Source: an uncultured Pelagibacteraceae bacterium (GTDB lineage Bacteria; Pseudomonadota; Alphaproteobacteria; Pelagibacterales; Pelagibacteraceae). From it: a DNA stretch of 64,000 nt. The notes under the pieces were generated by a model that worked only from the letters and a program-made list of their open reading frames with translations, was not told the DNA's origin and did no database searches. The stretch is from the NCBI GenBank assembly GCA_902628195.1, contig CACOLY010000001.1:124001-188000 (forward strand), in the 5' to 3' direction. The translations under genes and the position numbers were made by a program. Within the stretch, counting starts at the first letter, position 1. Every line of letters begins with the position of its first letter. Shown in pieces: positions 1 through 9,771 of this stretch.

Positions 1-2343
1 GAATTCGGTCCAGTCTCTGAAAAAACTCTTTTTAAAGCACAAACAAAAGATCAAATAAATTTAAAAACTGTTGGAATTGGAATTTATGCAAGAAGTGGCG
101 CCTCAACTGTCGAGCTTTCAAATGATATCAAGAAAAGATTAATCGAAGTTAGAAAAACTCTGCCTGAAGAGTTAGATTTAAGAGTTTCTTTCGATAGGGC
201 AAACTATGTTGAAGCTGCAATAGAAGAAGTCTATAAAACTTTAATAATTGCTTTTATATTGGTTGTTTTAATAATTTATTTATTTTTAGGAAATCTTAAA
301 GCAGTTATTGTACCAGCAATTGCTCTTCCTGTAAGTTTAATAGCATCATTCTTGGGTCTTTATATATTTGGACTATCAATAAATATTTTTGTTCTTTTAA
401 GTTTTATTTTAGCTATTGGAATAATTACAGACGACTCAGTTATAATGACCGATGCAATATACAGAAGGATAGAAAATGGTGAAAAACCTCTAGTTGCTGC
501 ATACAAGGGATCAAAACAAATTTCATTTGCAATTATTGCAACTACCTTAATTTTGATTGCAGTTTTTCTACCATTAATTTTTATTGAAGGAATTTCAGGA
601 ACTTTATTCAGAGAAACAGCAATTGCATTATCATTTTCTATAGTAGTATCTTCATTTGTTGCCCTTACTCTGTCGCCAATGCTAGCAAGTAAATTTTTGA
701 ACAAAACATCATCTAAGAAAAGCCTAATAGAAAAATTTGAAAAAATTTTTTTAATTTTTGCTAATTTTTATAAAGAGACGTTAAGCATAGTAATAAATAA
801 AACTAGGGCAGTAATTTTTTTCATTTTTTTTATTATTGCCATATCTGTATTTTTATTTAGTTTTTCGAAAAAAGAATTATTACCTTTAGAAGATCGTGGT
901 GCATATTTAATTATTGGAGCGACAGATGAAGGAAGTTCTTTTGAATATACGCAAGAACAAGCTCAAAAAGTTGAAGCAAGGTTGATACCTCTTTTACAAG
1001 CAGAGGATAGTCCTTATTCGAGATTTATAATGAGAGTACCTGGCTTTGGAAGTTCTGCTAATTCCTACAATAGTTTTATAATAATTGCCCTATTAGATGA
1101 CTGGAAAAATAGAAGTAAAGGGCAACAAGTTGTTTTAAGAGAGGCTATAGGTAAAATTGTTACCTTGCCTCAAGCCTTAGCATTTCCAATATCTCCTCAA
1201 TCAATAAGAGTGTCAAATTACAATAAACCAGTTCAAATGGTGATCTATGGAAATACATATGACGAACTTGAAGAAATTCAAAAAAAAGTAATTCAAAGAA
1301 TAAGATCAAACAAAAATCTTTCTAGAGTAGAATCAGATTATAATCGAAACAAACCTGAGGTTAAATTAATAATAAATAAAAATAAGGCTAAAGATCTTGG
1401 AATATCGACTAAATCTATAGGTGAAACTATCGAAACTCTCTATGGTGGTAAGAAAATTACAACCTTCAATAGGTTGGGTAAAGAATATCCGATAGTTGTT
1501 CAACAATATCTGTCAGATAGAAGAAATAAAGAAGGAATTTCAAAAATTTTTGTAAGATCAGAAACTAGTGGTAAACTCATTTCATTAGCTAATTTGATAA
1601 GTTTTAAAGAAGAAGGTTCAGCTAAGGAGTTGGCTAGATATAATAGACAAAGAGCAATAACAATTTCTGCGAATTTAAGTGAAAACTATACTTTAACTGA
1701 AGCAATAAAATTTTTTGAAAAAGAGATGGCAATTCTCGCTCCAAAAAATCAAATTACTTGGAAAGGGAAATCTGAGGAAATTAAAGAAACAAGTAATGAA
1801 ATGTTGATCATTTTTGCCTTAGCTTTACTGACAGCTTATTTAGTAATGGCAGCAACATTCAATTCTTTTATACATCCATTCATAATAATTTTAACAGTAC
1901 CACTTGCTATTTTTGGAGGATTAGTTTTTATTTTATTTTTAAATACTTCGATAAATATTTTTTCTCAAATTGCATTAATTATTCTAATAGGCATATCGAC
2001 TAAAAATAGTATTCTTATTGTTGATTTTGCTAATCAAATTAGAACAGCAGGAAAAAACATCGAGTCATCAGTTAAAGAAGCTTGCAGTGTAAGATTTAGA
2101 CCGATAATTATGACGTCTCTCAGTACTATGATAGCAATGTTGCCTTTAGTAATTGGAAATTTTGGTCCAGGTGCCGGTGAAGGATCGAGGTTAGCAGTTG
2201 GTGCAACTATTTTAGGTGGTATGATTATCTCTACTTTTTTTACATTATACATAACACCAGCTATGTACTTAGCTCTTGCAAAAAATACTAAAAGAATTGA
2301 TGCGGTTGATTTGGAATTAAAGAAAGAACTAATTAGAAAATAA
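1..2343 (+). CDS. RND-family efflux pump, inner-membrane subunit (5' end cut off)
   Basis: This is the C-terminal 780 residues of a proton-driven RND transporter (AcrB/HAE1 type, usually about 1020-1050 residues). The frame is open from base 1, so roughly 250 N-terminal residues lie outside the window; the internal ATG at 259 is not the start. The visible part begins in the first porter domain and runs into transmembrane helices. The proton-relay aspartate pair is present (GIITDDSVIM), and so is the lysine of the second half (GISTKNSILIVDF). A large periplasmic loop separates the two helical halves. The stop overlaps the end of the convergent lipoprotein gene by 11 bases. The substrate cannot be told from sequence. 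The membrane fusion partner is probably upstream, outside the window. Confidence 0.93.
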   Translation, partial: EFGPVSEKTLFKAQTKDQINLKTVGIGIYARSGASTVELSNDIKKRLIEVRKTLPEELDLRVSFDRANYVEAAIEEVYKTLIIAFILVVLIIYLFLGNLKAVIVPAIALPVSLIASFLGLYIFGLSINIFVLLSFILAIGIITDDSVIMTDAIYRRIENGEKPLVAAYKGSKQISFAIIATTLILIAVFLPLIFIEGISGTLFRETAIALSFSIVVSSFVALTLSPMLASKFLNKTSSKKSLIEKFEKIFLIFANFYKETLSIVINKTRAVIFFIFFIIAISVFLFSFSKKELLPLEDRGAYLIIGATDEGSSFEYTQEQAQKVEARLIPLLQAEDSPYSRFIMRVPGFGSSANSYNSFIIIALLDDWKNRSKGQQVVLREAIGKIVTLPQALAFPISPQSIRVSNYNKPVQMVIYGNTYDELEEIQKKVIQRIRSNKNLSRVESDYNRNKPEVKLIINKNKAKDLGISTKSIGETIETLYGGKKITTFNRLGKEYPIVVQQYLSDRRNKEGISKIFVRSETSGKLISLANLISFKEEGSAKELARYNRQRAITISANLSENYTLTEAIKFFEKEMAILAPKNQITWKGKSEEIKETSNEMLIIFALALLTAYLVMAATFNSFIHPFIIILTVPLAIFGGLVFILFLNTSINIFSQIALIILIGISTKNSILIVDFANQIRTAGKNIESSVKEACSVRFRPIIMTSLSTMIAMLPLVIGNFGPGAGEGSRLAVGATILGGMIISTFFTLYITPAMYLALAKNTKRIDAVDLELKKELIRK

Positions 2344-2938
2344 TAAACTTTTTTCTACTCAAAATATTTTTGCATTTATTTAGTTGGTTTTTATAAATAT
2401 TTGATTGTTTCTCTACTTTTTTAGCCAGTTTTATTACTTTTTTATTCTTTTTATAATATTTATAATTCCCCCAACCTTCATGATAAGCAAGATATTGTCT
2501 AAAAGCATCTTTTTTTGAAATTTTTAGAATAGTCTCAGTTTTATTTGTATACCAACCAATAAAGTCAACACTATCTTTAAATCTTACTCTTGACGCTAAT
2601 TTATTTCCGGTTTCTTTTTTATATTGTTCCCAAGTTCCTTTGATTGCTTGTGAATAACCAAATGAACTTGAAAGTCGCTTATAGGGTATTACTTTAAAAA
2701 TTTTAGTTCTACCAGGTTTAGCTAACCAATCAAAATCCGACTCCATTTTAATTATAGCTAATTGAATATATATTGGAGTACCCCATTTTTTTTCTACCTT
2801 TTTAGTATGCTTATACCAAAAGTATTTTTCATCAAAAATTGAACAACTGTCAGATGTATTCTTAGGTATGGAAGAACAAGATAGAAGAGAAATTAATATA
2901 AAAATAAGAGTATAATTATAAAATTTATTTTTCATCAA
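2333..2938 (-). CDS. Lytic transglycosylase-like (SLT domain) lipoprotein
   Basis: This 201-residue protein has a lipoprotein signal: a hydrophobic stretch ending in the lipobox LLSC near residues 18-21, so it is probably anchored to the periplasmic face of a membrane. The remainder resembles a small SLT (goose lysozyme-like) domain. It has a catalytic-type glutamate in KMESDFD, then SFGYSQAIKGTWEQY and YHEGWGNY, matching the usual order ESxxD, GxxQ, YNxG. Such enzymes cleave peptidoglycan glycan strands and release anhydro-muropeptides. The gene overlaps the next leftward gene (VanZ-like, upstream) by 14 bases, suggesting co-transcription, and overlaps the convergent RND gene by 11 bases. 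The lytic function is inferred from motifs. Confidence 0.75.
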   Translation of the reverse strand: MMKNKFYNYTLIFILISLLSCSSIPKNTSDSCSIFDEKYFWYKHTKKVEKKWGTPIYIQLAIIKMESDFDWLAKPGRTKIFKVIPYKRLSSSFGYSQAIKGTWEQYKKETGNKLASRVRFKDSVDFIGWYTNKTETILKISKKDAFRQYLAYHEGWGNYKYYKKNKKVIKLAKKVEKQSNIYKNQLNKCKNILSRKKFIIF

Positions 2939-3326
2939 TACGTTTGAATAAATATTTTTTTACTAAGTAATAAAAATAAATTAATATAACTCCTAATAAA
3001 TTTCCAAATAAATCTGAAAACTCAAAACCTCTGTTTGGAATTACTAAATGTAATATCTCTAAGCAAATCGCGAGACAAAATAAATAAATGAACAAAAAAC
3101 TTAATTTTGTTTTTTCATATGAAAAATATCCTAAAATTGATAGTAAAATAAATGCATAAACATGATTAGAGGATACCAAGAAATCAGATGTAATTTGTGG
3201 CTGTAAACCAGCATTTCCATAAAACAACCATCCAAGTATGCTTCCAGGAAAGATATAAAGGGAAATTAATACAAAATTTGCAATATAAAAAATTGTTTTT
3301 AAAAATGAAAAAAATTTATTAAACAT
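2925..3326 (-). CDS. VanZ-like small membrane protein
   Basis: A 133-residue protein with about four hydrophobic helices, ending in a basic tail. The pattern of a helix, a segment ending in LEILHLVIPNRGFEFSDLFGN, then another helix resembles the VanZ-like family, whose conserved polar motif E-x(n)-Q/H-x(n)-R-x-x-D-x-x-D-x-x-x-N is recognisable here. The biochemical role of that family is not established outside glycopeptide resistance. It lies directly upstream of the SLT lipoprotein and overlaps it, so the two may work together at the envelope; this is inference. Only 41 bases separate it from the divergent gpmA, so both promoters must lie in that gap. Confidence 0.7.
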   Translation of the reverse strand: MFNKFFSFLKTIFYIANFVLISLYIFPGSILGWLFYGNAGLQPQITSDFLVSSNHVYAFILLSILGYFSYEKTKLSFLFIYLFCLAICLEILHLVIPNRGFEFSDLFGNLLGVILIYFYYLVKKYLFKRIDEK

Positions 3327-3367
3327 ATATTGTAGTTTTTATTTATATTAAAATAATAATCAATCTA

Positions 3368-4081
3368 ATGAATTATTTAATATTAATTCGACATGGCCAA
3401 AGTACTTGGAATCTTGAAAAAAGATTTACTGGATGGGTGGATGTTCACTTAACAGAGAAAGGAATATCAGAAGCAAAAAAAGCAGGAGATCTAATAAAAG
3501 AAAAAAATATTACAATTAACCTTTACTATTCATCTCTACAACTAAGAGCAAACGATACATTAAAGATTATTCAAAAAATTTTAAACGATCAAAATAATTT
3601 TGTTAGAGCTTGGGAGCTAAATGAAAGACATTATGGTGCCCTTACTGGACTGAATAAAATTGAAATGGCTAAAAAACTAGGAGAACAAAAAGTCCATAAG
3701 TTAAGAAGATCTTGGGATATTAAACCAGAACCTTTAGATAGAAAAAGTTTATATCATCCAAATAATATTGAAACTTACAAAAATATACCTGGAATTATTA
3801 TTCCTGATACTGAGTCCTTAAAAGATACATATGAAAGAGTTATCAAATTTTATAAAAAAGAAATTGAAAATAAACTGTTTAAAAAAAATGTTTTAATTTC
3901 AGCTCATGGAAATTCGATAAGAGCTTTGTGTAAATATTTATTTAAATTAGATAACGATCAAATTCTAAATTTAGAAATTCCTACTGGAAATCCTTTAGTA
4001 ATAAAATTCAATGATGAGCTAGGTATTATAGATTGTGAATACTTAGATAAAGATAGATCTAAAGATCTTTTAGTTTATTAA
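3368..4081 (+). CDS. gpmA: 2,3-bisphosphoglycerate-dependent phosphoglycerate mutase
   Basis: Interconverts 3-phosphoglycerate and 2-phosphoglycerate in cytosolic glycolysis and gluconeogenesis. The 237-residue length is normal. The phosphohistidine motif LIRHGQSTWN places the nucleophile at His9, followed by the conserved FTGWVDVHLTEKG segment. The second active-site histidine is in SAHGNSIRALCKYL near the C-terminus, and the ERHYGALTGLNK segment is also conserved. It is a single gene: its neighbour upstream is divergent and its 3' end overlaps the convergent murU-like gene by 23 bases. No terminator-like hairpin is visible at the 3' end. Confidence 0.95.
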   Translation: MNYLILIRHGQSTWNLEKRFTGWVDVHLTEKGISEAKKAGDLIKEKNITINLYYSSLQLRANDTLKIIQKILNDQNNFVRAWELNERHYGALTGLNKIEMAKKLGEQKVHKLRRSWDIKPEPLDRKSLYHPNNIETYKNIPGIIIPDTESLKDTYERVIKFYKKEIENKLFKKNVLISAHGNSIRALCKYLFKLDNDQILNLEIPTGNPLVIKFNDELGIIDCEYLDKDRSKDLLVY

Positions 4082-4745
4082 AAACTTCAAAATTTGTTAA
4101 GTGGTAAAATTTATTTAAACTTTCAAAACCATTTAATTGATTTCTTGATAATAATTTATTCCAAATCTCTGATATTGGAAAATCATTAACTTTATAATTT
4201 TTAAATAACTTTTTATTTAAGATTTGACATCCAATAAAAGTAAATTCTTTATTATCTCTATTTATTTGATTAATCTTTAAATCAAAATCGCCTTTCAAAT
4301 TTTTATCAAAACATAAATCTTTTTTTACTAGCAAAAGGATATTATTTAATTTATTTGAAAAATAAAAATTCTCCATTTTCAAAATTTCATCCAAATAATT
4401 TTCACTCCATACTGTATCTGGATTAAAAACTAAAAAATCGTTATCAGACGACTTTTGTATCATGTTCAAAATTCCACCACCTGTATTTAATATTTTTTTC
4501 CCATCTCTAATAATTTCGATATCTATTGAAAAATTTTTTTTTTTTACAAATTCAAAAATTTGCTCTTCCATATAGAATGTATTGATAATAATTTTTTTTA
4601 CATTTAATTTAGCAATTAAATTTATGCATTTTTCCAAAAGTGTCTTGTGTTTTAACTCTAAAAGAGGTTTGGGTTTTTTTAATGTCAAAGGTAAAAGTCT
4701 TTTTCCATAACCGGCACAAAGAATTAAAGCTGTATTAACTTTCAT
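4059..4745 (-). CDS. murU: MurU-like nucleotidyltransferase (N-acetylmuramate-1-phosphate uridylyltransferase)
   Basis: A 228-residue sugar-phosphate nucleotidyltransferase with the family signature LCAGYGKRLLPLT followed by KPKPLLELKHKTLLEK, and an FNPDTVW segment like the metal-binding DxD region. In the cell-wall recycling route of Pseudomonas and many alphaproteobacteria, MurU turns MurNAc-1-phosphate and UTP into UDP-MurNAc. This assignment rests mainly on context: the gene overlaps the AmgK-like sugar kinase gene by 4 bases and follows tsaE, the usual alphaproteobacterial order. The alternative, a mannose-1-phosphate guanylyltransferase, is often the automatic label for this family. It overlaps the convergent gpmA by 23 bases. 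Confidence 0.75.
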   Translation of the reverse strand: MKVNTALILCAGYGKRLLPLTLKKPKPLLELKHKTLLEKCINLIAKLNVKKIIINTFYMEEQIFEFVKKKNFSIDIEIIRDGKKILNTGGGILNMIQKSSDNDFLVFNPDTVWSENYLDEILKMENFYFSNKLNNILLLVKKDLCFDKNLKGDFDLKINQINRDNKEFTFIGCQILNKKLFKNYKVNDFPISEIWNKLLSRNQLNGFESLNKFYHLTNFEVFNKLKDL

Positions 4746-5692
4746 GTAATTTTATCTTTGAAAAATTGTTTTAATAAATCATTAAGCTCTTTAAAATTTT
4801 TATTTTCTTTTATTCTCATTTTAATTAGACTCCAAGTATAAGGTATAAGTTTTAAATATTTTTTTTTATGATATCTAACCGCTAATCTTGTAAAAACACC
4901 TATAACCTTTAAATTTCGCAAGACAGATATTATTTCAAAATCATTTTTAAATTTTTTTTTATCAAGACTTTTTTGTGTCTTAATATAAAATTTATAAACA
5001 TTTTGTTTAAATGATTTTGATGTTTTATATCTTACATCATCAATTAATGATGCTAAATCATAAGCTTTATTTCCTATTAATGCATCCTGACTATCTATAA
5101 TAGCAATTTTATTGTCTTGATACATCAAATTAGAAATATGAAAATCTCTATGGACAAAAATATCATTTTTCAATTTAATTTTCTGTGAAAGCTTTTTAAC
5201 AATTTTCTTAAACTTAAGATTAAATTTTAGTTTTCTTTCTTTAGAAAGAACTTTTTTAGCGTACCAATCACAAAATAAATTGGCTTCTTTTACTAAAATT
5301 TTTTTTCCATATTTTGGAATAGTATATGTCTTATTTTGAAATGTTTTAATTTTTTTATCTTTTATAGCTTGTATTTTATTCAATTCTTTAATTATCTTTT
5401 TAAAGTAAAAAAAACTTTTTTTACTCTCTTTTTTTACTAGTGCAAAAATTGTTTCATTACCAAAATCTTGAATCTCAATAAAATTTTTATTATATTTATA
5501 TGAATATAATTTTGGTGCTAAAATTTGATTTTTATTTAAAATTTTGTTAATTGCATCATAGATAATTAAATTTTTTTGCTTTTCTTTTTTTGCAAATACT
5601 ATGATGGATGTTTTGTCTTTACTCCTTTTTCTATAAAAATTTCTAAATGATGCATCACCTTTAATTTTCTTTAAAACTGAATTATTTTTCAT
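4742..5692 (-). CDS. amgK: AmgK-like phosphotransferase (MurNAc/GlcNAc anomeric kinase)
   Basis: A 316-residue aminoglycoside-phosphotransferase-fold kinase. The catalytic loop VHRDFHISNLM and the metal-binding IDSQDALIG segment are both present, so the active site looks intact. In the recycling route, AmgK phosphorylates MurNAc and GlcNAc at the anomeric position, supplying MurU. It lies 8 bases downstream of tsaE and overlaps murU by 4 bases, so the three are almost certainly one transcript. The N-terminal half is very lysine-rich, as in many SAR11 proteins. Family membership is secure; the exact substrate follows from gene order and is not proven by sequence. Confidence 0.78.
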   Translation of the reverse strand: MKNNSVLKKIKGDASFRNFYRKRSKDKTSIIVFAKKEKQKNLIIYDAINKILNKNQILAPKLYSYKYNKNFIEIQDFGNETIFALVKKESKKSFFYFKKIIKELNKIQAIKDKKIKTFQNKTYTIPKYGKKILVKEANLFCDWYAKKVLSKERKLKFNLKFKKIVKKLSQKIKLKNDIFVHRDFHISNLMYQDNKIAIIDSQDALIGNKAYDLASLIDDVRYKTSKSFKQNVYKFYIKTQKSLDKKKFKNDFEIISVLRNLKVIGVFTRLAVRYHKKKYLKLIPYTWSLIKMRIKENKNFKELNDLLKQFFKDKIT

Positions 5693-5700
5693 TTAAATGT

Positions 5701-6156
5701 TTAAATACTAAGGCCCTTGATGCAAATTGACCTTTTCTGGTAATCCTTCTCATAATTAAATTTAAATTCTATAATCTCTTTAGGTTTTTTTTCAATCATC
5801 TGTGGCCATTCGATTAAAGTAATTGAGTCATAAATATTTTCAAAAATACCCAAATTATCAATCTCTTTTGAGGACTTAATTCTATACAAATCATAATGAT
5901 TAATTTTTACATTATTTATATCATACTCATTGAGTAAATTAAAAGTAGGGCTTGTGACCTCTGTTAATTTAAGTTTATTTTGTTTTTGAAACTCATTTAC
6001 AAGATATTTTACAAAGGTAGTCTTCCCAACTCCAATCTCTCCAATTAAAAAAATTATATCCCCTAATTTTATATTCTTAAAAACTTTTGCTACTAGTTCT
6101 TCCAACAATTTTTCTGAGGAAATATCTATCTTTTCATTATTAGTATCGATATGCAT
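5701..6156 (-). CDS. tsaE: tRNA threonylcarbamoyladenosine biosynthesis ATPase TsaE
   Basis: Small ATPase (151 residues, normal length) that supports the TsaB-TsaD complex in making t6A at position 37 of ANN-decoding tRNAs. The Walker A motif is [14 protein letters not shown] near residue 40. Family segments [19 protein letters not shown] and LIEWPQMIE follow in the usual order. Its start overlaps the 3' end of ahcY by 17 bases, so translation is probably coupled to the ahcY transcript. The neighbouring amgK-murU pair is the usual alphaproteobacterial partner of tsaE. The tsaB and tsaD genes are not in this window. Confidence 0.93.
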   Translation of the reverse strand: MHIDTNNEKIDISSEKLLEELVAKVFKNIKLGDIIFLIGEIGVGKTTFVKYLVNEFQKQNKLKLTEVTSPTFNLLNEYDINNVKINHYDLYRIKSSKEIDNLGIFENIYDSITLIEWPQMIEKKPKEIIEFKFNYEKDYQKRSICIKGLSI

Positions 6157-7426
6157 CAGGTTTAAATGGACCTTCTACGCCAACACTAATATAATCCGCT
6201 TGTTCTTTTGTTAATTTAGTCAACTTTGCTCCAACTTTTTTAAGATGTAAAGTTGCAACTTTTTCATCAAGATGTTTTGGTAATACATAAACCTTATTTT
6301 CGTATTTTTTATAATTATTCCAAAGCTCTATTTGTGCAATTACTTGATTCGTGAATGAAGCACTCATCACAAAACTTGGGTGACCTGTTGCACATCCCAG
6401 ATTAACTAATCTTCCTTCTGCCAAAAGAATTATCCTTTTACCGTTTGGAAGTTCTATTTCATGAACTTGTGGTTTTACCTCAGTCCATTTATAATTTTTT
6501 AAAGCATCGACTTGAATCTCATTATCAAAATGACCAATATTACAAAGAATTGCTCTATCTTTCATTTCTCTCATGTGATCCGCAGTCACAATATCTTTAT
6601 TTCCAGTTGCAGTTACTACTACATCTGCTTTGCTAATAGCCTCTTCCATTAAAACAACTTCATATCCTTCCATTGCAGCTTGTAACGCACAAATCGGGTC
6701 TGCTTCAGTAATCAAAACTCTGGCACCACTTTGTCTTAAAGATGCAGCACTTCCTTTACCAACATCACCAAAACCTGCAACTATTGCTACTTTTCCAGAC
6801 ATCATTACATCTGTAGCTCTTCTAATTCCATCAACTAAGCTTTCTCTACAACCATAAAGATTATCAAATTTAGATTTTGTAACTGAGTCGTTTACATTTA
6901 TTGCAGGTATCATAAGTGAATTGTTTTTTTCCATTTTATTAAGAGCTTTGATACCTGTTGTTGTTTCCTCTGAAACGCCTTTTACATCTTTTAATAGATC
7001 TTTATATTCTTTATGCATTATAGCAGTCAAATCTCCACCATCATCTAAAAGCATGTTAGGTTTCCAATCTTTCTTCGCCTCTATAGTTTGTTTAATACAC
7101 CAAATATATTCTTCCTCAGTTTCTCCCTTCCATGCATATACAGGTATACCTGACTTAGCAATTGCTGCTGCAGCGTGGTCCTGTGTCGAAAATATGTTAC
7201 AAGATGACCATCTAACATCTGCTCCTAAATTAACTAATGTTTCTATTAAAACTGCTGTTTGAATAGTCATGTGCAAACATCCAATAATTTTTGCACCTTT
7301 GAGAGGTAACTTCCCCTTATATTCTTCTCTTAATGCCATTAGCCCTGGCATTTCACTTTCTGCTATTGAAATTTCTTTACGACCAAATTCTGCTTGAGTT
7401 ATATCTTTTACTTTAAAATCTTCCAT
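6140..7426 (-). CDS. ahcY: S-adenosylhomocysteine hydrolase
   Basis: Cytosolic NAD-dependent enzyme that splits S-adenosylhomocysteine into adenosine and homocysteine, clearing the by-product of SAM methylations. The 428 residues include the substrate-binding [14 protein letters not shown], the NAD-binding Rossmann motif [14 protein letters not shown], and the C-terminal [14 protein letters not shown] and FKPDAYRY segments. It follows the chvI-chvG pair by 45 bases and runs into tsaE. In other alphaproteobacteria, ahcY also lies near chvIG, but usually with PTS-related genes between them. No SAH riboswitch-like structure is visible in the short gap upstream. Confidence 0.96.
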   Translation of the reverse strand: MEDFKVKDITQAEFGRKEISIAESEMPGLMALREEYKGKLPLKGAKIIGCLHMTIQTAVLIETLVNLGADVRWSSCNIFSTQDHAAAAIAKSGIPVYAWKGETEEEYIWCIKQTIEAKKDWKPNMLLDDGGDLTAIMHKEYKDLLKDVKGVSEETTTGIKALNKMEKNNSLMIPAINVNDSVTKSKFDNLYGCRESLVDGIRRATDVMMSGKVAIVAGFGDVGKGSAASLRQSGARVLITEADPICALQAAMEGYEVVLMEEAISKADVVVTATGNKDIVTADHMREMKDRAILCNIGHFDNEIQVDALKNYKWTEVKPQVHEIELPNGKRIILLAEGRLVNLGCATGHPSFVMSASFTNQVIAQIELWNNYKKYENKVYVLPKHLDEKVATLHLKKVGAKLTKLTKEQADYISVGVEGPFKPDAYRY

Positions 7427-7471
7427 GATGGAGATCTTCTAACAACAATGAATTAATTAATCAATAGGACT

Positions 7472-9013
7472 TTATACAGTTGGAAGTATGACTTCCATTC
7501 TTGCACCTTTCTTATCTATTCTATTTGTTGCTTTTATTGAGCCATTATGTAAATCAACTAAATTTTTAACTATATTCAATCCTAAGCCTGAATGTTGACC
7601 AAATTTATCTGGTCTATTACTATAAAATCTTTTAAAAATTTTATTAGTATCTTTCTCTTTAAATCCCTGTCCCTCATCTAGAACATCGATATTAATCTCT
7701 TTATTATTTTTTTTTGAAACTTTAACAACTATATTTTTATTGTCCTCACTAAATGAAATTGCATTATCCAATAAATTTGCAATTATTTGCTCAATTCTGT
7801 TTTCAATACCATTAATAAAATAATTATTTTTACCATCATTTTTATAAGAGATATCAATTCCTCTTTTTACTTTATAAATATTATTAAAGTCATCAACAAC
7901 TGATTTAATAATTGGTTCTATATCAAGTTTTTTGGTTTTCTCCTTACTTAATGCAACTTCATCTTTTAACATTTGGGAATAATCTGTGATTAATCTTTCA
8001 ATTCTTTGAACATCATGACTTAAAATATTAATTAATTTTATCCTTTGATCAATATCATTTGTGTCATGTAAGATTTCAGATGCACTTTTGAGAGAAGCTA
8101 AAGGATTTCTTATTTCATGAACAAGATCTGTAGAGAAATTTTCAGCATGTGAAATTCTTTTTTGTAATTCTAAAGTCATATCATCTAAAGAATTTGATAA
8201 TAATCCTAATTCGTCATTTCGTAATTTAAGACTATCAATATTTCCGCCTTTTAAATTTTTATCTTTAATAGTTTTTGTATAACTGACTAAATTTTTTATA
8301 GGTTTTAAAAAGTACCTATTTAAAACAAATGAAAAAATTATTATTACCATTCCTACCGCTATAGCTGTTCTAATAATAAAAGTTTTTCTTTCATTAATTG
8401 CTGCTTTTACATCATTTGCATTTTCACTTATCGCTATATATCCTACATTATTATCATCTTTCATTACATTTTTTATTGTCGTTAATTTAAATTTTTTAAA
8501 TTCATCTTGAGTAAAAGTAAAAGGTATTCCATAATTCTTAGATCCAGCATAATTAAATAAAATATCTTTCAAAGAAACAGTATTATCATTTCCAATATCT
8601 ATATTTTTTGTTTCAATTATTTCTTTTGTTTTTTCGTCACTTAATACCTCTAATTCAACTAAATCTAATCTTTTTGAAAAAGATCTAGGATCAAGATCAA
8701 GGGTATCAGTATCGCCAACTAAATTAAGTTCATTATCAAAAAAAATTACTCTATCTAAGTTCTGAAAAAGAAATCTAGTTGAAAATAAAAATTTTCTTAT
8801 GTCTTCCTCAATAAATTTAACCTCTAATCTATTTAAATTATCAATAGTGTTGTTGATTATTTCTATATGGTTAGAGGATTTTTTTTTTATTAAATTTGGC
8901 TGTACATTTTTTAAATATAAAAATGTAAATAATCCAATAATTGTAAAAAAAATCAAATTTATTAATAAAAATTTTTTTAAAATAGATAAATTTTTAAGGA
9001 GAACGCTAAACAT
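7472..9013 (-). CDS. chvG: ChvG-type membrane sensor histidine kinase
   Basis: A 513-residue two-component sensor. A first transmembrane helix (about 13-35) and a second (about 210-232) flank a periplasmic region of about 175 residues; a HAMP linker follows. The phosphoacceptor histidine is in DLVHEIRNPLASLKSA, around residue 300. The ATPase domain shows the N box NLLDNAISFS, DEGQGF and HSGLGLNIVK. The stop of the regulator gene chvI and the start of this gene share one base. In other alphaproteobacteria ChvG-ChvI responds to envelope or acid stress. The signal in SAR11 is unknown. Confidence 0.85.
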   Translation of the reverse strand: MFSVLLKNLSILKKFLLINLIFFTIIGLFTFLYLKNVQPNLIKKKSSNHIEIINNTIDNLNRLEVKFIEEDIRKFLFSTRFLFQNLDRVIFFDNELNLVGDTDTLDLDPRSFSKRLDLVELEVLSDEKTKEIIETKNIDIGNDNTVSLKDILFNYAGSKNYGIPFTFTQDEFKKFKLTTIKNVMKDDNNVGYIAISENANDVKAAINERKTFIIRTAIAVGMVIIIFSFVLNRYFLKPIKNLVSYTKTIKDKNLKGGNIDSLKLRNDELGLLSNSLDDMTLELQKRISHAENFSTDLVHEIRNPLASLKSASEILHDTNDIDQRIKLINILSHDVQRIERLITDYSQMLKDEVALSKEKTKKLDIEPIIKSVVDDFNNIYKVKRGIDISYKNDGKNNYFINGIENRIEQIIANLLDNAISFSEDNKNIVVKVSKKNNKEINIDVLDEGQGFKEKDTNKIFKRFYSNRPDKFGQHSGLGLNIVKNLVDLHNGSIKATNRIDKKGARMEVILPTV

Positions 9014-9720
9014 TAGCTAACATTCCATCTATATCCGCTTCCATATCTTGTTTCAATAGCTGAAAAATTTGGATCAACTTTTTTAAATTTTTTTCTAATT
9101 CTCTTAACATGACTATCAATAGTACGATCCTCAATATCAGTGTCTTCTCTATATGCTATGTCCATAAGTTGTGCCCTTTCTTTAATAATACCTGGTCTTT
9201 TGGCTAATTCTTTTACCAAAAGAAATTCGGTAGTTGTTAATTTATCAGGCAATTGTTTTCCATCCCACTCGCATTCTAATTGGGAAGGATCTAACTTTAA
9301 TTTTCCATGTGAAATTATAGTTTTGTTTTCCTCAATTATATCCTTTGAATCTTTCTTTCTTAACTGAACTCTTATTCTTTCAATTAAAACTTTAATTGAA
9401 AAACCTCCAGATTTTTTAACAAAATCGTCTGCACCCAATTTTAAGCCCAGTAATTCATCAATTTCATCATCTTTTGAAGTTAAAAAAATAACTGGCAATG
9501 AAGTTTTTTTTCTTAATTTTTTTAATAATTCTTCTCCATCCATTTTTGGCATTTTAATATCAACAATAGCTAAATCTGGTGGAGTTCTGGTTAAACCAAT
9601 TAAAGCACTTTCTCCATCTATATAAGTTTGAACTTTAAAACCTTCTTTTTCTAACGCTATACTCAAACTAGTTAAAATATTTCTATCATCATCAATTAAA
9701 GCTATTGTTTGTTTATGCAT
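9013..9720 (-). CDS. chvI: ChvI-type response regulator (OmpR family)
   Basis: A 235-residue regulator with an N-terminal receiver domain: acidic pocket ALIDDDRN, phospho-acceptor Asp54 in AIVDIKMPKMDG, and LTSKDDEID. The C-terminal winged-helix domain carries LTTTEFLLVKELAKRPG and ends in IETRYGSGYRW, the OmpR/PhoB signature. The segment KKSGGFSIKVLIERI between the domains is characteristic of ChvI. It is the first gene of the chvI-chvG pair. The 51-base gap upstream of it holds a weak promoter candidate on the minus strand (TTGCCC, 17 bases, TATTTT). Confidence 0.9.
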   Translation of the reverse strand: MHKQTIALIDDDRNILTSLSIALEKEGFKVQTYIDGESALIGLTRTPPDLAIVDIKMPKMDGEELLKKLRKKTSLPVIFLTSKDDEIDELLGLKLGADDFVKKSGGFSIKVLIERIRVQLRKKDSKDIIEENKTIISHGKLKLDPSQLECEWDGKQLPDKLTTTEFLLVKELAKRPGIIKERAQLMDIAYREDTDIEDRTIDSHVKRIRKKFKKVDPNFSAIETRYGSGYRWNVS

Positions 9721-9771
9721 ACACGAATATAAAAATACTAAATTGTTCTAATTTGGGCAATTAAATTTAAA

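Noticed and set aside
6630-7262. Open frames on the plus strand opposite ahcY
   Set aside because: ahcY is certain on the other strand; these frames have no family features.
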